A stretch of 64,000 nucleotides of DNA from Muricea muricata (GCA_963855995.1 OY979730.1:1798501-1862500); one strand, 5' to 3'. Counted from the stretch's first letter, positions 1 to 13,887 are shown. The notes: generated by a model not told the origin, from the sequence alone. Numbers and translations are program-made.

Positions 1-3000
1 GAAAACTGGATCGATCCAGATGCACCACTGTCTTATGAGTTTTCCTACCAAAGCAATGGTGTCAGATTACCCTATTTTTACACTACTGCACCTATCGGTA
101 GAAAGGTTGTGTTTACGGATTGGCTACCTGTAGGGGATCAAAAGAATGATTTTGAATTGACGGTAACTGTCCAAGTCAAGGATAAATTTGGATCAAAGAC
201 AAAACAAGATTACACTGTGCAGGTAAACGTACTGATAAAAAAATGATTAAAAGTTTTATTTTCATCTCAATATCACAACTAGTGTTCTTCATTAGTAAAA
301 TATGGCATATCTCTTCAGGTTCTTCCTCCATCTGGGAAACAACTAAACATGGAGGACATGCTAAACATGGTCACAGGAGGCACAAGTCATTTTGAAATGC
401 TTCTTGTTCAAGGCCAAGGTCAACGTGCACTTAGCCTTGCGTCATCCATGGGCACTGTTCTTGCCTACTTGTCTGAAAACCAGAAAGCAAACGCAACAAG
501 TACAATGTATGACAAAGAGGCTTCCAAAAAGGTAATATGACTGTCAGACGATTTTTTGTACAAATTGGCTTAAAATGTTGTAACGTTGCAAACCAACTAC
601 TGAACGAAGCAAATCTAAAAGCCATGTTTGATTAAGGCTTTCCAATACATCATGATGATTTTCTGTTTTATACAGATTAAGTTACAATTGCTGACTTCAA
701 TATCACAAAACGACGCATCATCCGTCGATGTCTCGTCACTGGAACAAACGAGTGCGACTGTGGTATCTTTGGTTGGGAATACAGATGAGTTAACTCCTGA
801 GACTAAGGTATTTCTGTAGTATTAGGCTATAGAATCTGCAATGGCTATTTGGCGCCTGGAATTACTGGTTTCACAACAGAGACTATAAATAACCCAAATT
901 TTACGCTCGAGCCTACTTTTGCGTTTACATAGTACGAATATTGTTTTCATTCCTTTCTCAGGACACTGCACTTCGCATATGCGGCAAACTCACAGATAAC
1001 TTAAAGACACTATCCGATGAAGACGCTGGTTTCGTAAATGTCCAGAGAGGAGCCTCAAATCTGGTGAGAATTGTTGGAGAAATGTCTGACAGTGCAGCAA
1101 AAGATTCAACAGAGAATAGCACAGAAGCTCAAAACCACGTCCCTGTAAGTTATTGAGATCTTGCAAAAAGTTTAACGTTAAAATAATAAGTATGTATAAT
1201 AATATACGTATATAAAAATTAATAAGTCGCGTTATATATAAAGTATACGTATATAAAATAATAAGTCTCACTGAAATTATGCTCTTGATTCAAACGAAAA
1301 TAATTTAACTGTTTTCGTTTCGATTTTAGATACAAATCAAAACGTCGTTCAATTTAGTAAACAAACTTCAAACTATAATTCTGGACAATATGGTTTCTAC
1401 AGAAGGACCGGTGAACGTTGAAACAAATAAACTTTCTTTGCAAGTTGAAAAAGTGACGATTCAGGATCTTGGTCGAAAGAAGAACAGCGTGAAAAATTCA
1501 GAATTTAAACCTCCGCCGCCTGAGGCACTTGGATTGAAAGAGAGTAAGATAGCATTTGAATGCAGAAAAAAAATTCGCATAAATCCAATATTCAAATCTA
1601 AATTTCTTTTCACAGTTGCAAACGATCGGAACAACACATTTCTTCAAATGCAACCCACTGATATCAAGGTAACGGTTAAGTTTACAGGGTAGACTTAGGA
1701 AACGCGCAATGGCCTCGCAAACTATGGCTGTCAACAACTGTCAAAAACATGTTTGTTGGTGCTATGTACTTGGTCGAAAATGTTGTTTGGGGTGTGACTC
1801 TCAGTTTATACCCACACCGGGCAAGCTAAAAAATATGCCTGACCACGGCGGGAATCCAACCAACCACTTTTGGAAAACTAGCTCTGCCAACTGTGCTATA
1901 TAACACCAACAGACATAAAAATTCATAACTACACCTAAGATTAACTAGATGTCGAAGGAACTAGACTGGCAGAGCGTTGGACTGGCATTCCAATTATTCG
2001 AATCCCGCCGTAGTCAGGCATATTTTTCAGCTTGCTCAGTGTGGATATAGACTCAGAGTAACACCACAAACAACTGTCAAAAAGCTGCCAGCAAGTTGTT
2101 TTCGCAATCCGTGCGTCACGTTGGTAGCTTGAAATAATATTGACGAGAATACCAGACTTGATACCACATTGTCCTGACAACTCTGATGCGGACCTGTTGT
2201 AATAAGATTATTACAAAGTTAACAATACAAGGCTGTAACAATATTCTTATACCATGACTGCACCAGTCTTTCTGGTAGTCCTACCAAGTCCCTAACAAGT
2301 TGTTGACAGCTTGTTATAACTACTTGAAACAAACAGTAGGAACACAGCTTGTCAAGATCTTGCAAACATATTTTTTACAATTAGTAATTCTTGGCAGTAA
2401 TTCAAGCCAATTTGTAAGTAATTTTCCGACTAATATTTCTTTTCTTCCGAAATTTAAACTTCAGATGGCTGTCTTCGACAAGAATCCACTCGTTTGGGAT
2501 AACACGAGTGAGACAATATCATCAAATGTGATCGATGTAGTTTTGACATCATCCATGAACATTTCATCATCGAATTTCAGTGAAGATGCCACGATTAAGA
2601 TTGCACGTGACCTGTCGCAATTTCCGCCGCCAAATTCCTTTTACCTCAAACCGAACGAGAAAAATTTAAGTTCAAACAACAAAGACTATCTTAAATATCA
2701 TTGCTTTCATCGCACAAGTAACTACACTTCAATGAACTTTGAACTGCACCCAGAAGAACCAGGAATCTACTTCAAAGTTTACCTCAAAAGAGGAGGGAAA
2801 CCAAATGTAAAGGATGGAGATTTCACGCATTTTTACGAAGTGCCCGATCTCAGCAACTGCACAGTAAACAATGAAGATGTATTCAATTCTAGGTTTAATG
2901 CATCGGAAGGAAACTCGAGTGATCATGTGAACATTGAATCAAAGAATTGCCTCAAAGATCCTTACACAGTGTTCGTATCCAATGTCGACTTTAATGGCAC

Positions 3001-6000
3001 AGGAGAATATTGCTTTGGTAGGTTGTGTTTCCTTCTTTTTTCTCCTCAGTTTTATTCTGCCCTTCTCTCTCATCTTAGCTTTTCTTTAATCGTGCCCCAC
3101 ATTTACTCTCCTTTTCCTGTTTAATCATCTGGACTTGGTGGGCAACATGGTGTAGGTTTAATTTTCAAGCAAAGTCTAAAATCACCTTGATTATATTGAA
3201 GTTAAAGATTGAAAATGCTGATTGTATCAACGCGTCACTTTCTTGAGTTTTGAAACAAAATTAGCATTAAGTCGTCTCAATTATAACGTCCTATCAACCA
3301 TATTTCAACATGGCAACGTAGAGATTACTAATGAAACTAACGTCATAAAATCAACCATGAATAGATGTTATATCGACGTCTGTTTGCTATTCTTAAACCA
3401 ACATAAGACTTGAGAATAAAGTCGAAATCCAATTGATGACAGATCGACGTATTTTCAACCAAGAATTAACGTTGTAACACCTTTTCTACCTGCTGGATTG
3501 TTTCTAAACTCCCACTTTAAGTCGCATTCTCAACACCCCAGGTATCCTCTAACACTCCACTTATCCTTTTATTCCATCGTTTACTATACACACAATCATC
3601 TTAGCCATTCAACACATACGTCTCATCAACGATACGGATGAAAATGCCAGCTCCCAACGTCGTCGAAAACGTTCAGTGTCGTGTGAAGTGGGCGCGAGAC
3701 GTGTGCGTCGCTCTTGCGTGATTATCCCTCCTGCACCCCCTAAGCCCACCACCGCCCCACCAATCAAAATCCTGGTAGCAGACAACCTTGGCTTTGATGG
3801 AGAGTTCTTTTTTCCAAACCAAACTCCGAACTACAACTTGACAATGTTTGAATCGAGTTGTATGCACTGGGACGTTGAAAACGAGACTTGGACAGGAGAA
3901 GGATGTACGGTAAGTGAGATCCTTTCGGTTCTGCTATTTCACAGACTGGAAAGACCGTATTAAAACTTTAAACGAGTTAAACAGCATGGTTATTAGCAAT
4001 CTGTCAACTACACTCCCTTAACATTTGTTCACTTTTCCTTCTAAAGGTTGCCCTAGGTACAAACAAAGAAAGCATTGTGTGCTCCTGCAATCATTTAACG
4101 TCATTTGGAAGTGATCTTCTCGTGGCACCAAATCCAATTGACTTTGATTCGGTTTTCACAAACTTTGGTAGTCTCGCCGAAAATGTAGCAGTGTTGGCTT
4201 TAATATCGACTATTCTTGGCGTGTACATTATTGGACTTATCTGGGCAAGGCGAGCTGATAAGAGAGACTTGTTAATGATAGGGCCCACTATCCTGCCAAA
4301 ACCGAAAGGATCCTATCGCTACCTCATTACCACCTACACTGGCAGCAGACAGAGCGCTGGTACCACAGCAAAAGTGGTCTTCACAATGACTGGAGATGAC
4401 GGTGAGACACCGCCAGTCAGGTTAAGAGATCGTCATAGGCCATGCTTTGAACGTGGACAAGAAAACGCGTTCGTCGTTTCATACCCTCGTGGAATTGGTG
4501 ATCTTACTTACCTTCAAATATGGCATGATAATAGTGGTAAGTAAATAATCATTAGTTGTCTTCAAACCTAACAAGTAACCAATAAATAACAGCCCTGTAG
4601 TATTCAACACTGTCATTCTGCTGACAATTTCCTGAGATGAAAGCATATTGTAATATGTACCACTACTACTAAATAGTATATGTACTACTAAATAGTTATT
4701 TATATACTACTAAACAGGCGCTTCACCATCGTGGTATCTCAGTCGAATATCAGTAAAAGATCTTCAGACTGGTAAAATATGGTCTCTGTTTTGTGAAAAT
4801 TGGTTGGCTGTTGAATCTCAAGATGGTAAAGTATGCCGAGTACTTTCTGTGGCTAACGAACAGGAAATGGTCCGCTTTGGACATCTGTTTTCATCTCGTG
4901 CTATTAAAGGTCTCGCAGATGGCCATATATGGTTCTCCATTGTCTCCAGACCTCCCACAAGTAGTTTCACGCGCGTACAACGTCTCTCATGTGCTCTGTG
5001 TCTGCTTTGTTGTACGATGATAACGAGCGCAATGTTTTATAACATGGGAGGTCAAGGTCCGAGCCCTTTTGCCGTCCACATTGGGTCATTAGTTATTGAT
5101 CTAAAACCGTTTGTGATTGGCTTACAGAGTAGCATCATTATTGTGCCTGTCAATGTGTTGATCGTTCAAATTTTCCGTAATCTTCGTCCGAAGGCAACTA
5201 AAGTCAAACTCGAAAGTTCAGGAGACAATGTGGTTGAAGCTAAACGAACAAAAGAAAAGAAACTGCCGCACTGGTTTATCTTCGTTGCGTACGGTATTTG
5301 CTACCTGGCATCGGCTGCCTCGATATTTTTTACTTTACTCTACAGCATCCAGTGGGGAAAGGAGACTTCAACCGAATGGGTCATTGCTATGGTAACGTCA
5401 TTCCTCCAATCAGCATTACTTCTTCAACCAATCAAAGTAGTCCTTGCCGCAGCCGTGTTTGCATTCTTTATAAAGAATGAAAAAGGCTCTGAAGAAGAGG
5501 AGCATGACGAAGGACTTGTGATTAGAAATCCTTGCGCAAAGAAGAAATTGACTGCACGTAACTTGGCTGAACTGGAAAAAACGATGAAACGAAAGCGACG
5601 GAAAAGCTATTACAGGTAATTACATATGAATACATGGGTTTTAGTATTGAAAATTAGTCTAATACTGGATCTTGATTTACTTTTCTACAGCCCACCCGAT
5701 CCATCCACATTGCAGGAAGCCAGAAGGAAACGTCTAAAAGAGCTTAAGTCGAATGCAGCTTTAAAAGAGATTTTTGCTTTCTTTGTTTTCCTTATCTTAC
5801 TGATGGATGTAGCACAATATCACAGGACCCCAGACACATTTCTGATGACAAAAACTTTGTATGAAACGTTCGAAGAAGTGGACGCCTATGGACTTGATCT
5901 GACAACTGTAAGTAGCGATATGTAGCGATATAGGGAGATTGGGTGTATCCAGCACGAGTCCAATAGGAGTATTTAATTGGTTGATATGAACTTAACCTAG

Positions 6001-9000
6001 ATACAGTAAGGTATATGGGTATCATGATTCATGTCTCATTGGTTTCTGTTTTTATTTGAACAACAAGAACAGCTGATCAACAAAAAGCAAACTTATACAT
6101 CAAATCTTGGGTTCAATTTGGCAGCATGATTTGCATCATTGAAAAATAGATTTAGCGACTGCAGGCGATCGCATAGAAACAACGATCATTTACATAAAAG
6201 ATGTTCCCGATTTTCCTTGAAATTTGGATAATTATGTCTCAACTGCATTTATTGTTGATCACACAAAATACGTTAACTGTGTTTTGGTAACTGCGATATT
6301 TAAAAATGCCGCCTAACTTTAGCCCGTACGCAATTTCAGATTTTCAATTGACCATAGGCCTGATTCCACGCTAGCGAAATTCTTCGCAAGAAGCTGTTTA
6401 TGCGAGATACGGATGGTTGGGCATGACTGATTCTTTTCAATTCTCTCACTTTTTTCGCTTTCGCTTTCGCTTTTCTACTCACTAGTGAAGCGAAATTTTT
6501 TCGCGCATAGAGTGAATTCAATGGAATTATTCATGTGCAACCACCATCTGTATTCCGCATAAACAGGTTCTCGCAAAGAATTTCACTGGCGTGGGATCAG
6601 GCCTTAACAATAAAAATGGCGGCATGCACATTTTACCAGAGTGCATTGTGGGCATTAAACACAATTACTGGAAAAACATGGCACGAAAAACATTCCATGC
6701 CGTGAAATTTTCTAAGAAAGAAGATTGTCTTATTCCAGTCTTTCAACGTGTGTCAATTTCCTTTTACAATTTCCGACCGCATGGCATTCTGATAAAATGT
6801 ACATCCGCCATCTTTTTCGCAATGGTCATTTAAGATAACTCAACAATGCTTGGACAATTTGGCTTATCTGTCACATATCTTTGTGTTCAATTTTTATTGT
6901 GCATAGGTCTCTGACCCAGATTCTTTATGGATGTGGTCACGTGAAACACTCATTCCTGGCCTTTACGGAACCGAGATGTACAATGGTAAAAAGATGCAGA
7001 AGGGATGGCTTGCAAATACGGAGGGCTATCTCGTGGGGGTTCCGCGTGTACGATTGCTTCGCGTGGAAGAAGGTAAAGCCAAATATGATTTTATTTGAAT
7101 TGGTAATCATGGCCATTGTTGGTCAAGAAAATATCATCACACTTTTAATTTCAATTTTATCACGCAAGATTTTGAAATAATTCTCGACACAAATTAAAGT
7201 GATGATTAATTTATTTAACAATGTTTCGATTCTATCATGGCATGATTTAAATTTTTATGAACGTTGATGAAGATGAAGTGTTTTTACTTATCTTCTCAGC
7301 ATGACCTAGATTTTTCTCGCACCATAAATCATATATAGGTGCAACTGTACTTATGACCGGCTTGTATTTCAGATTCATGTACGATCTCCGACTACTTCAA
7401 GGACAGTATTCCACATTGCTACAGTGGTTATTCTGTGACCAGTGAGGAAGATGGTTCGCATGTTGTAGGATGGGGACCGTTACCCGATGGGAACTCTCGG
7501 AAACGTCGCGATATAACCGCAGCTGAGACGGAGGTTCAATGGTCGAAACGTTTGTTTGACAGCAGTGAGGAAGAACAAGATCACGGTGGAAGTAGATATA
7601 AAAGAGGATTGGATCCAATTATGGCAGCCTTAAGCGGGAGAAAACGTCGAAAGAAGAAACGTTTACTGGCAAGTAGTAAACCTCGAGTCTATACAGTGAA
7701 CGACAACGCATTGTTGCCAAATGGTAAAGTTTTATCATGCATGGAAAGATGGGACCATCAAACCATGATGGACCTTCGAGGATTTCCGTACTGGGGTACA
7801 ATCACAATGTACAGCGGCAGTGGTTATGTTGCAAATCTTGGATATGATCCTGTGACTGCATACACCGTTGTTGCGGACCTGCATTCGAACGGCTGGCTTG
7901 ATGTTCAAACGCGCGCTGTGTTTGTAGAGTTCACCGTATTCAATGCGAATACGAATCTCTTTGGCATTGTTTCATATTTCATAGAGTTTCCGCCATCTTC
8001 GGCTGCCATAACCACCACCCAATATCAAGTCGCCAGATTCTATTTGCACCTCAATGGGGGGCAAACGCTAGCTCATGTCATGGTCATATTCTTCATGTTG
8101 TATTTCCTATACAGGGAGGGAAAACTCATCTACAAACAACGTTGGGCTTACTTCAAAGGTTTCTGGAACTGGCTTGAAGTGATTCTTGTCATCTGTGAGT
8201 TTTTGTTGATTATTCTTTTCCTTGCTCGTCTGTATGAAGTCGACAGAAATCTTCTTCAATTACGAGAAAATCCAAACGATTACGTTGGTTTCCAGTACGC
8301 TGCAAATGCAGACGCCCTGATGACTTGTGTACTTGGTGTCCTGGTCTTCTTCTACATATTACGGTTTTTACGCCTGCTAAGATTTAATAAGAATTTCCTT
8401 GTTATTGGCAAAACATTGTCGAGAATAAGTGCTCCAATTCTTAGCTTTTGCCTACCGTTTATCGCCGGATTTTTAGCATTTGCGTCACTGGCATTTGCGA
8501 TGTTCGGGTCAGAACTGGAAGATTACAGTTCCTTCATAAGGACACTGGTCACTCAATTTAGCATGACTTTAGGGGATTTTGATTTCGAGGCTATATTCAT
8601 GGTGAATCCGACCATCGCAACGCTTTATTTCTTTTCATTCATTGGATTAAACGTGATGGTGTTAATGAACATGTTTATAGCGATCATCAACGACTCGTAT
8701 GCCGAAATACAAGAAGAAACGGCTGAAATCCAAAATGAACTGGAAATCATTGATTATGTTACCGAAAATATTACGCGTGGCTTTAACGAGACATTTCGCC
8801 GCGGCAAAGTGGCTCCCGTAAAGAAAATGAGAAGAATGCAAAAACACAAGCCAAAAATGAAACCTGTCTACGTGGAGCTAGAAGCATACACCGAGCTGGA
8901 TGTACGTGCAAACAGACTGGATCTTCTCGCAGAGATGCTGGAGAAGAGTATAGAAGAGGATAAAACAGAAGAGGAAAGGTTCTGTATGGTTCCACAAGAC

Positions 9001-9147
9001 AAGAGACAAGACATGTATTTTCGTGTTTTGTGCTTGATGGAGGATGTTCTCAGCGACTCCGAATTCAGCGAGTCAGGAGAAGATGAGAACATCAATGCTG
9101 TTGCACAGAGCTGGGAGGATGAAACTGAAGTACTGGCCATGGAATGA
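1..9147 (+). CDS. Polycystin-1-like protein (REJ-GPS-PLAT-polycystin channel), 5' incomplete
   Basis: Twelve exons join in frame: 1-222, 319-531, 676-807, 962-1144, 1330-1668, 2465-3017, 3605-3909, 4047-4536, 4718-5615, 5691-5907, 6907-7072, 7373-9147 (about 1,830 codons; the gene starts upstream of the window). In order they encode a REJ-type extracellular region, a GPS cleavage motif (CSCNHLTSF, near 4077), a first membrane helix (IISTILGVYIIGLIWARR-like, near 4200), a PLAT domain (4310-4780), further helices, a polycystin loop (7700-8000) and a six-helix TRPP-type channel. The pore segment TLGDFDF (near 8570) keeps the LGD filter signature seen in PKD2-type channels, followed by the NMFIAIINDSY helix. 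The C-terminus is charged and probably coiled. Family knowledge: such proteins are membrane mechanosensory or chemosensory subunits of polycystin complexes. Exact orthology (PKD1, PKD1L2 or PKD1L3) cannot be settled here, so no symbol is given. Confidence 0.93.
1780..2075. repeat. Pair of inverted tRNA-derived SINE-like repeats in polycystin intron 5
   Basis: Two copies of one unit lie head to head. The 1785-1905 copy reads on the - strand and the 1941-2070 copy on the + strand. Each has a tRNA-like box (CTGGCAGAGC, TTCGAATCCC) followed by a shared tail ending in a GGATATAGACTCAGAGTAACACC-like segment. The same unit recurs at about 58515-58640 and, less complete, at about 17313-17400. Confidence 0.6.
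6356..6604. repeat. Foldback MITE in polycystin intron 10
   Basis: The left end (AGGCCTGATTCCACGCTAGC) is matched in inverted orientation by the right end (CTGGCGTGGGATCAGGCCT), and the similarity continues inward for about 60 bp on each side through CTGTTTATGCGAGA / CGCATAAACAG. There is no coding potential. Confidence 0.7.
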
Positions 9148-9179
9148 TCAAGGCTGCATGTTATAGACGATATCCCCAG

Positions 9180-9710
9180 TAGCGTAGCCAGCTCGACGAT
9201 TTAGTCTCGCAATGCAAATATTTTCGTGTTCATTGACTGTAAAAACAACATATTCTAAAGAAATGAATAATTATAATGATTTGAAATTTGCACAGCGGGA
9301 CTAAAGCCCCATACAGACGAGCAAGTTTTCCTTGACAAGTTTTCCTTGACAAGTTTTATTTGCTCGTGTGTACGCGAAAAAATTGACAATTTTTCCTTGA
9401 CAAGGAGCCTGGTTTAAAAGCTAGTCCTACCAGCTTTTCGACAAGGAAACTTGCTCGGGTGTACGTGCAACAAGGAACACTTGACAAGGGAATTTTTGTT
9501 TACGTACTTAATTCGTGCGGCCTCGTAAAAGCTGTCAGGAAAAAAATATTATCAAATTTCGCGTACACAGGGACAAATAAATCCTGTCAAGGACAACTTG
9601 TCAAGGAAAACTTGTTTGTCGCACAGAGGCGTAAGTGAACTCGTTAAGAAACTTTTCACGGAAAACTTGCTCGTCTGTGCGGGGCTTAAATCGTCAGGCT
9701 GGCTACGCTA
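9180..9710. repeat. Nested foldback repeat downstream of the polycystin gene
   Basis: Outer arms TAGCGTAGCCAGC (9180) and GCTGGCTACGCTA (9698-9710) are inverted. Inside, a second arm pair (CAGACGAGCAAGTTTTCC near 9315; GGAAAACTTGCTCGTCTG near 9659) encloses several copies of the word CCTTGACAAG. A relative of the outer part lies at about 13041-13105. The rest of the 9148-10498 gap holds nothing I can identify. Confidence 0.7.
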
Positions 9711-10498
9711 CCGCATGTCCCACGAAGCAAGTTCTGTAAAGCTCATGACGTTTTTGATAGTGGATTCTTCTTTGAACGAATAGATGACAAACGTTTACGA
9801 GAAGAAAAGTTAGCAATAGTTTGACTGTGTGCTAAAAGAAAAGAAAGAGTTGTCTTCAATAGCAAGTATTTAATTTCTGAAGGATGATCACATCTTGAAT
9901 ATGATCAGAATGACACACCTATAGACACCTATCACACCTTGACATTTCTCAGAATGCAGTAATTATCAAAATTGTAAATATATTCGTTAATTCGCTCATA
10001 ACACGACAAGTACAATCCGTTATACCCTACAAATAAAAGAACCAAAGTCCAAACGGTGTTTTTTTTATTTGTCGGACTAAACATTCACAACAACGCCAAC
10101 CAAACACGAGTCTAGCAGTACGCGTTGCCGCAACTTGCACAATATGCATAATAATATTCAATTTTATTTTGATGAATAATTCAAATAATTTGTCTGGGTA
10201 AAAACGAGACGGAATAAACAGTTGCAGCGAAGTGTTCGCTTTTAACTAGGTATCTGTCGCATCGAGGAACAAAGGATTTTTTTTGCTTGGGTTTAGTACG
10301 ACAGTGCCTAGCGTCTCGTTTTTAAAAAGAGCCGTCGAATGATCCGTCCCAGACGAATAATCTGTCTTTCTAGAACTAACAGCGACTATGTAACAATACT
10401 CCATGCTATAATACAAACAGTTCTATAGAAATTATACAACACAAACTATACTCTTGCAGTTCTCTTCTTCGAACGCCTTTCTTTAAACAATGTTTCGA

Positions 10499-10924
10499 TC
10501 AGGTGTGATAAATACTAATCGTGGCATGATTAGTTGTGCTTCCGGTACATCGACAAACGAATCTCAGGCTCACTGAGCACACGGGAATCACTACGGTAAA
10601 CTCTTTATAATCATGGAAGCTCATTTCATTCCAAACTGTCTTTCCTCCAACACCAACTCCAACTTTATTCTTTCCTGATGACGGATTACTGAAACCAAAC
10701 GTAATGACTGTGCCATTTATATCATAGCTCGTGTAACCACTGCAACCAGACAGAGCGTTATCTCTTTCGTAACTTAAGATGTCCATGTGTCTATCATGTC
10801 GAACTGTTTGCGGCCATCTATATGTATCGGCAAGCCTGCCACTGTCGTACCAATCGCCTTTAAACTTCATTGTGAAACCGGACTGATTTTCGACAGTCAA
10901 CCGAACTACATGTTGTTTGACCAT
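10499..10924 (-). CDS. Small beta-sandwich protein, tentative actinoporin/aegerolysin/lectin-like
   Basis: A single uninterrupted reading frame of 141 codons with no signal peptide and no clear membrane helix. Spaced features that resemble cytolysin-like beta-sandwich proteins are an N-terminal strand with VENQSGF, a central SGCSGYTSYDI segment, a strand NGTVITFGFSNP and a following glycine-rich hairpin. Cnidarians are known for actinoporin-type and related lectin-like proteins, and this is the closest family I can suggest. The match is weak and based on pattern only. The protein could equally be a non-toxic relative of that fold. It has no intron, unlike its neighbours. Confidence 0.45.
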   Translation of the reverse strand: MVKQHVVRLTVENQSGFTMKFKGDWYDSGRLADTYRWPQTVRHDRHMDILSYERDNALSGCSGYTSYDINGTVITFGFSNPSSGKNKVGVGVGGKTVWNEMSFHDYKEFTVVIPVCSVSLRFVCRCTGSTTNHATISIYHT

Positions 10925-12062
10925 TTTATTAAGGACACGAGTTCACAACGAAGAAAACTCGAGAAAGGCAATACTAAATGTGTACTTTCAGTTAACGTCG
11001 CTTGTATTTCAAAGGACTCAGTCATCCGTACTATATTCAATTTCATAATTCTCGGTAAACCGGATGCGGAATTTTGACGGAAAGGAAGTAATTTGGACTC
11101 GCTCTCATTTTGTCAGCAATGCACAACATGTGATATCGTAAGTAAATATTACATCGGTATACACTACTAATAACACAACTACGTTTAAGGGAATTAGACT
11201 CCACATGTTAACCAACGAAAACAGGAACATTAATCTATCCAGCTTTCCAATATCTCTTTAATATTACCATCACTTAAGTGCACAAACATGACATTTGCAT
11301 AATCACAACAGGTACTGTATTTTAGCGTTAAGCACAAATATGGTGACCCGTTAATAACAAAGTAGCATCCATAAGCATTCACAAGCAGCTTTTGAAGACG
11401 GTCAACAGTCGTGTCCCGAGGTCGTTTCTGGTTCACAAAGACTCGTACGGTCATTCAGTGGAACACTCCTGCATTTTCAACAGCACTGAGTGACCGCGAA
11501 TCAATGGTACTGTTGGAGCTCGCGATATTTGGAGCGCTGACGGCAGTGTACGTTGGAGTTCAAGCTTATTTTTGTCGTCACCCCGAAGTCCCAAATGGAA
11601 TCCAGAATATTTTCCACGATGATGGAGACGAAGCCTGGCACTACGCTATGTACAATAAGTACACGGTTTGGTAAATTGTCGCAAAGAAGTGAATTGAACG
11701 GAATAGAAGAAATGACGTGATATAGGAATGATTTTAAATTGGTTGTGCTTGCTCTCATTGCATTTTGCTCGTGTTTTATAGAAAATTCATGTTGTCGGAT
11801 TTTTTATAAGAAACCCTTTCATGCTGTTGCAAAATGCAAATCACAATATTAGTTTCGTATTTTAGTCAACAATACATATGACAACTAGTTTAAAATAAAG
11901 ATCCCACAGTAATTAGCTCGCTAATTAACGTGAAATAATCAAGTAACATTTATCCAATAATATAATAACATTATTTGATAACATAATGTTGCATATATCC
12001 CAGCGATATTCTCCAATGATGTATAGAACTGTCATATCTATTGTAATGACAATATTACACGT
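10925..12062. other. Intergenic stretch with short unassigned ORFs only
   Basis: The only open frame with protein-like composition is 11454-11230 on the - strand (74 codons, beginning MTVRVFVNQKRP and containing three cysteines near its middle). A + strand frame at 11411-11674 overlaps it. I recognise neither, and I see no splice partners for them. The remainder is AT-rich without evident repeats. Confidence 0.3.
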
Positions 12063-13887
12063 TTAGTCAGCATTTTCCATCGGTGTTGATCGTCTGCCAA
12101 AAAGTTCGTCGCGAAAAATTTTACTGGTAAAACTGTAGATTATGGGATTCATGGAGGAATTGGCGAGAACCAATGAGATTGCGAAGACCTCGTATTGTGG
12201 GAATTTCAAATAATCAAAATAATGCGCCACGGCTCGAACCCACAGCGGTGCATAACACAGGTACAAGCTGATCACAACGCAGAAAAACATTATGGCGACT
12301 TTCCTTTTCAAAACTTTGTGCCATGTTTTGCGGGTTTGTTGCGTATTTTGTGAATGGATTTTTCTCTGCTTGCGAAGCTCGCAATAGACGCCGACCCAAC
12401 AGAAAATAATAGCCGTGGCCACGAAAAATCCGACAAAGGAACGAACCATTAGAATGTATTTGCCAACGACGCCTGGAAACGACATATTATACATTATACA
12501 TTAAAGTAACTGGTTTAGTTGACGATATTAACAGATTGTTAGCACTACTGTCTCATTTGTACTGTGTCTGTGCAGTGCAAAACAGAAAACCCTTTCACTA
12601 GCTACCAAATTTTAATTAACAACAAAGAATGTTCATTATCAAACTTTTGTTGTAACTACAGGTAATTTTCTCCTGGCAGATGTTACCCTACTGTCCATTC
12701 ACTATGCTGTGATTCCGGCTTTTCTCGTTTCTGCTTTTAAAGATCCGACTTTTCTCGTTCCTGTTTTTAAATATTCCGGCTTTTCTCGTTCCTGTTTTTA
12801 AAGATTCCGGCTTTTCTCGTTTCTGCTTTTAAAGATTTCGGCTTTTCTCGTTCCTGTTTTTAAAAATTCCCCGTTCCTGATTTTAAAGATAGCCAATGAA
12901 CTTCCAAACTTCGCAATAAACTTCCGAACTTCGCAACAAAGTTCGCAATGTTACAGTGAAAAGTTAGCTGAAATCGACCGACGAGCATTGTCGGTGATCA
13001 CTCACGAGCAATAGGGCAGCCATGCAGCCCGACAATTTAAGCCGTAATTTCTAATAATATGAATAAATATAATGATTTGGAATTTGCATAGCGGGACTAC
13101 GGGCTGGCTACGCAAAAATCCTTTGTGATTTTTCTTCTCCAATAATCATGCCGACAATGACTCGCCGACCATCGGCGACATATGACAACCAGGCTTAAAC
13201 CGTCCTTGAAAGCTTTTCTTACGAAAAGCCTTGGTAAGTAAAGCGAAGCTCTGTCATTAAAAAACTTGCTTAAACCTATGTTTAGACTTTTGAAAGTAGT
13301 TGACGTAAATATATAACTGATAACATTTCACACTGACCTGGAAGAAATGGAAACCATATCCAGGTAGAGGCATAAGTCCACGTAAAAAGAAGCCATTTGG
13401 TAACTCGACCCGTATTCATTATAGCCTTATAGCGGCATGGCCGCTTTATAGCCAGAAAGCGATCGATGCTCATCCCAAATACGGTCCATATTGAAACGCT
13501 TGACAAAAACGGCATCAACACGGACTCAAGGACGGCGCGAAGGAACAGAACCTGCCGACATAAGATGAACACATCAGTGACGACCATGAGAGGGAAGATG
13601 ATCAAGCCAACGATGAAATCTGAAATGGCCAAGTTTACGACGAAGTAGTCCCGTGGTCTAGCGAGTTGTTGAAGAACTCGCTTTAAATAAACCAACAACA
13701 CCATTAAGTTACCGCTAATAGAGATGACCGCACATACAGCGTGAAAACCTATGGAAATTGTTAGTGCTATGTCCATACTTTGCCTCAAGGGCAGCGCAAA
13801 CTTTTCGTCGATGTTTGTGGAGAACATGATGAACAGATAGCCTGGATGAATCTGATCCTCCAAATTAATTAATCGGTCTATTTTCAA
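12063..13887 (-). CDS. Class A (rhodopsin-like) G-protein-coupled receptor
   Basis: Two exons, 13887-13338 and 12472-12063, join in frame (FLP|GVVGKY) into 319 codons plus stop. Seven helices are visible: TM1 with ISISGNLMVLL, TM2 with NLAISDFIVGL, TM3 ending in SIDRFLAIKRP (DRF in place of DRY), TM4 with LLFTWTYASTWIWF, TM5 from YILMVRSFVGFF, TM6 with LYLCYAPLWVRA and TM7 with NSSMNPIIYSF (NPIIY). The intron lies just after TM4. The extracellular loop 2 is very short (about ten residues). The receptor looks like one of the many cnidarian amine/melatonin/opsin-like orphans; the ligand cannot be predicted. Confidence 0.9.
12711..12890. repeat. Minisatellite, unit about 32 bp, inside the GPCR intron
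   Basis: At least five imperfect head-to-tail copies built on GATTCCGGCTTTTCTCGTT followed by CCTGTTTTTAAA, differing at a few bases each. Confidence 0.85.
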
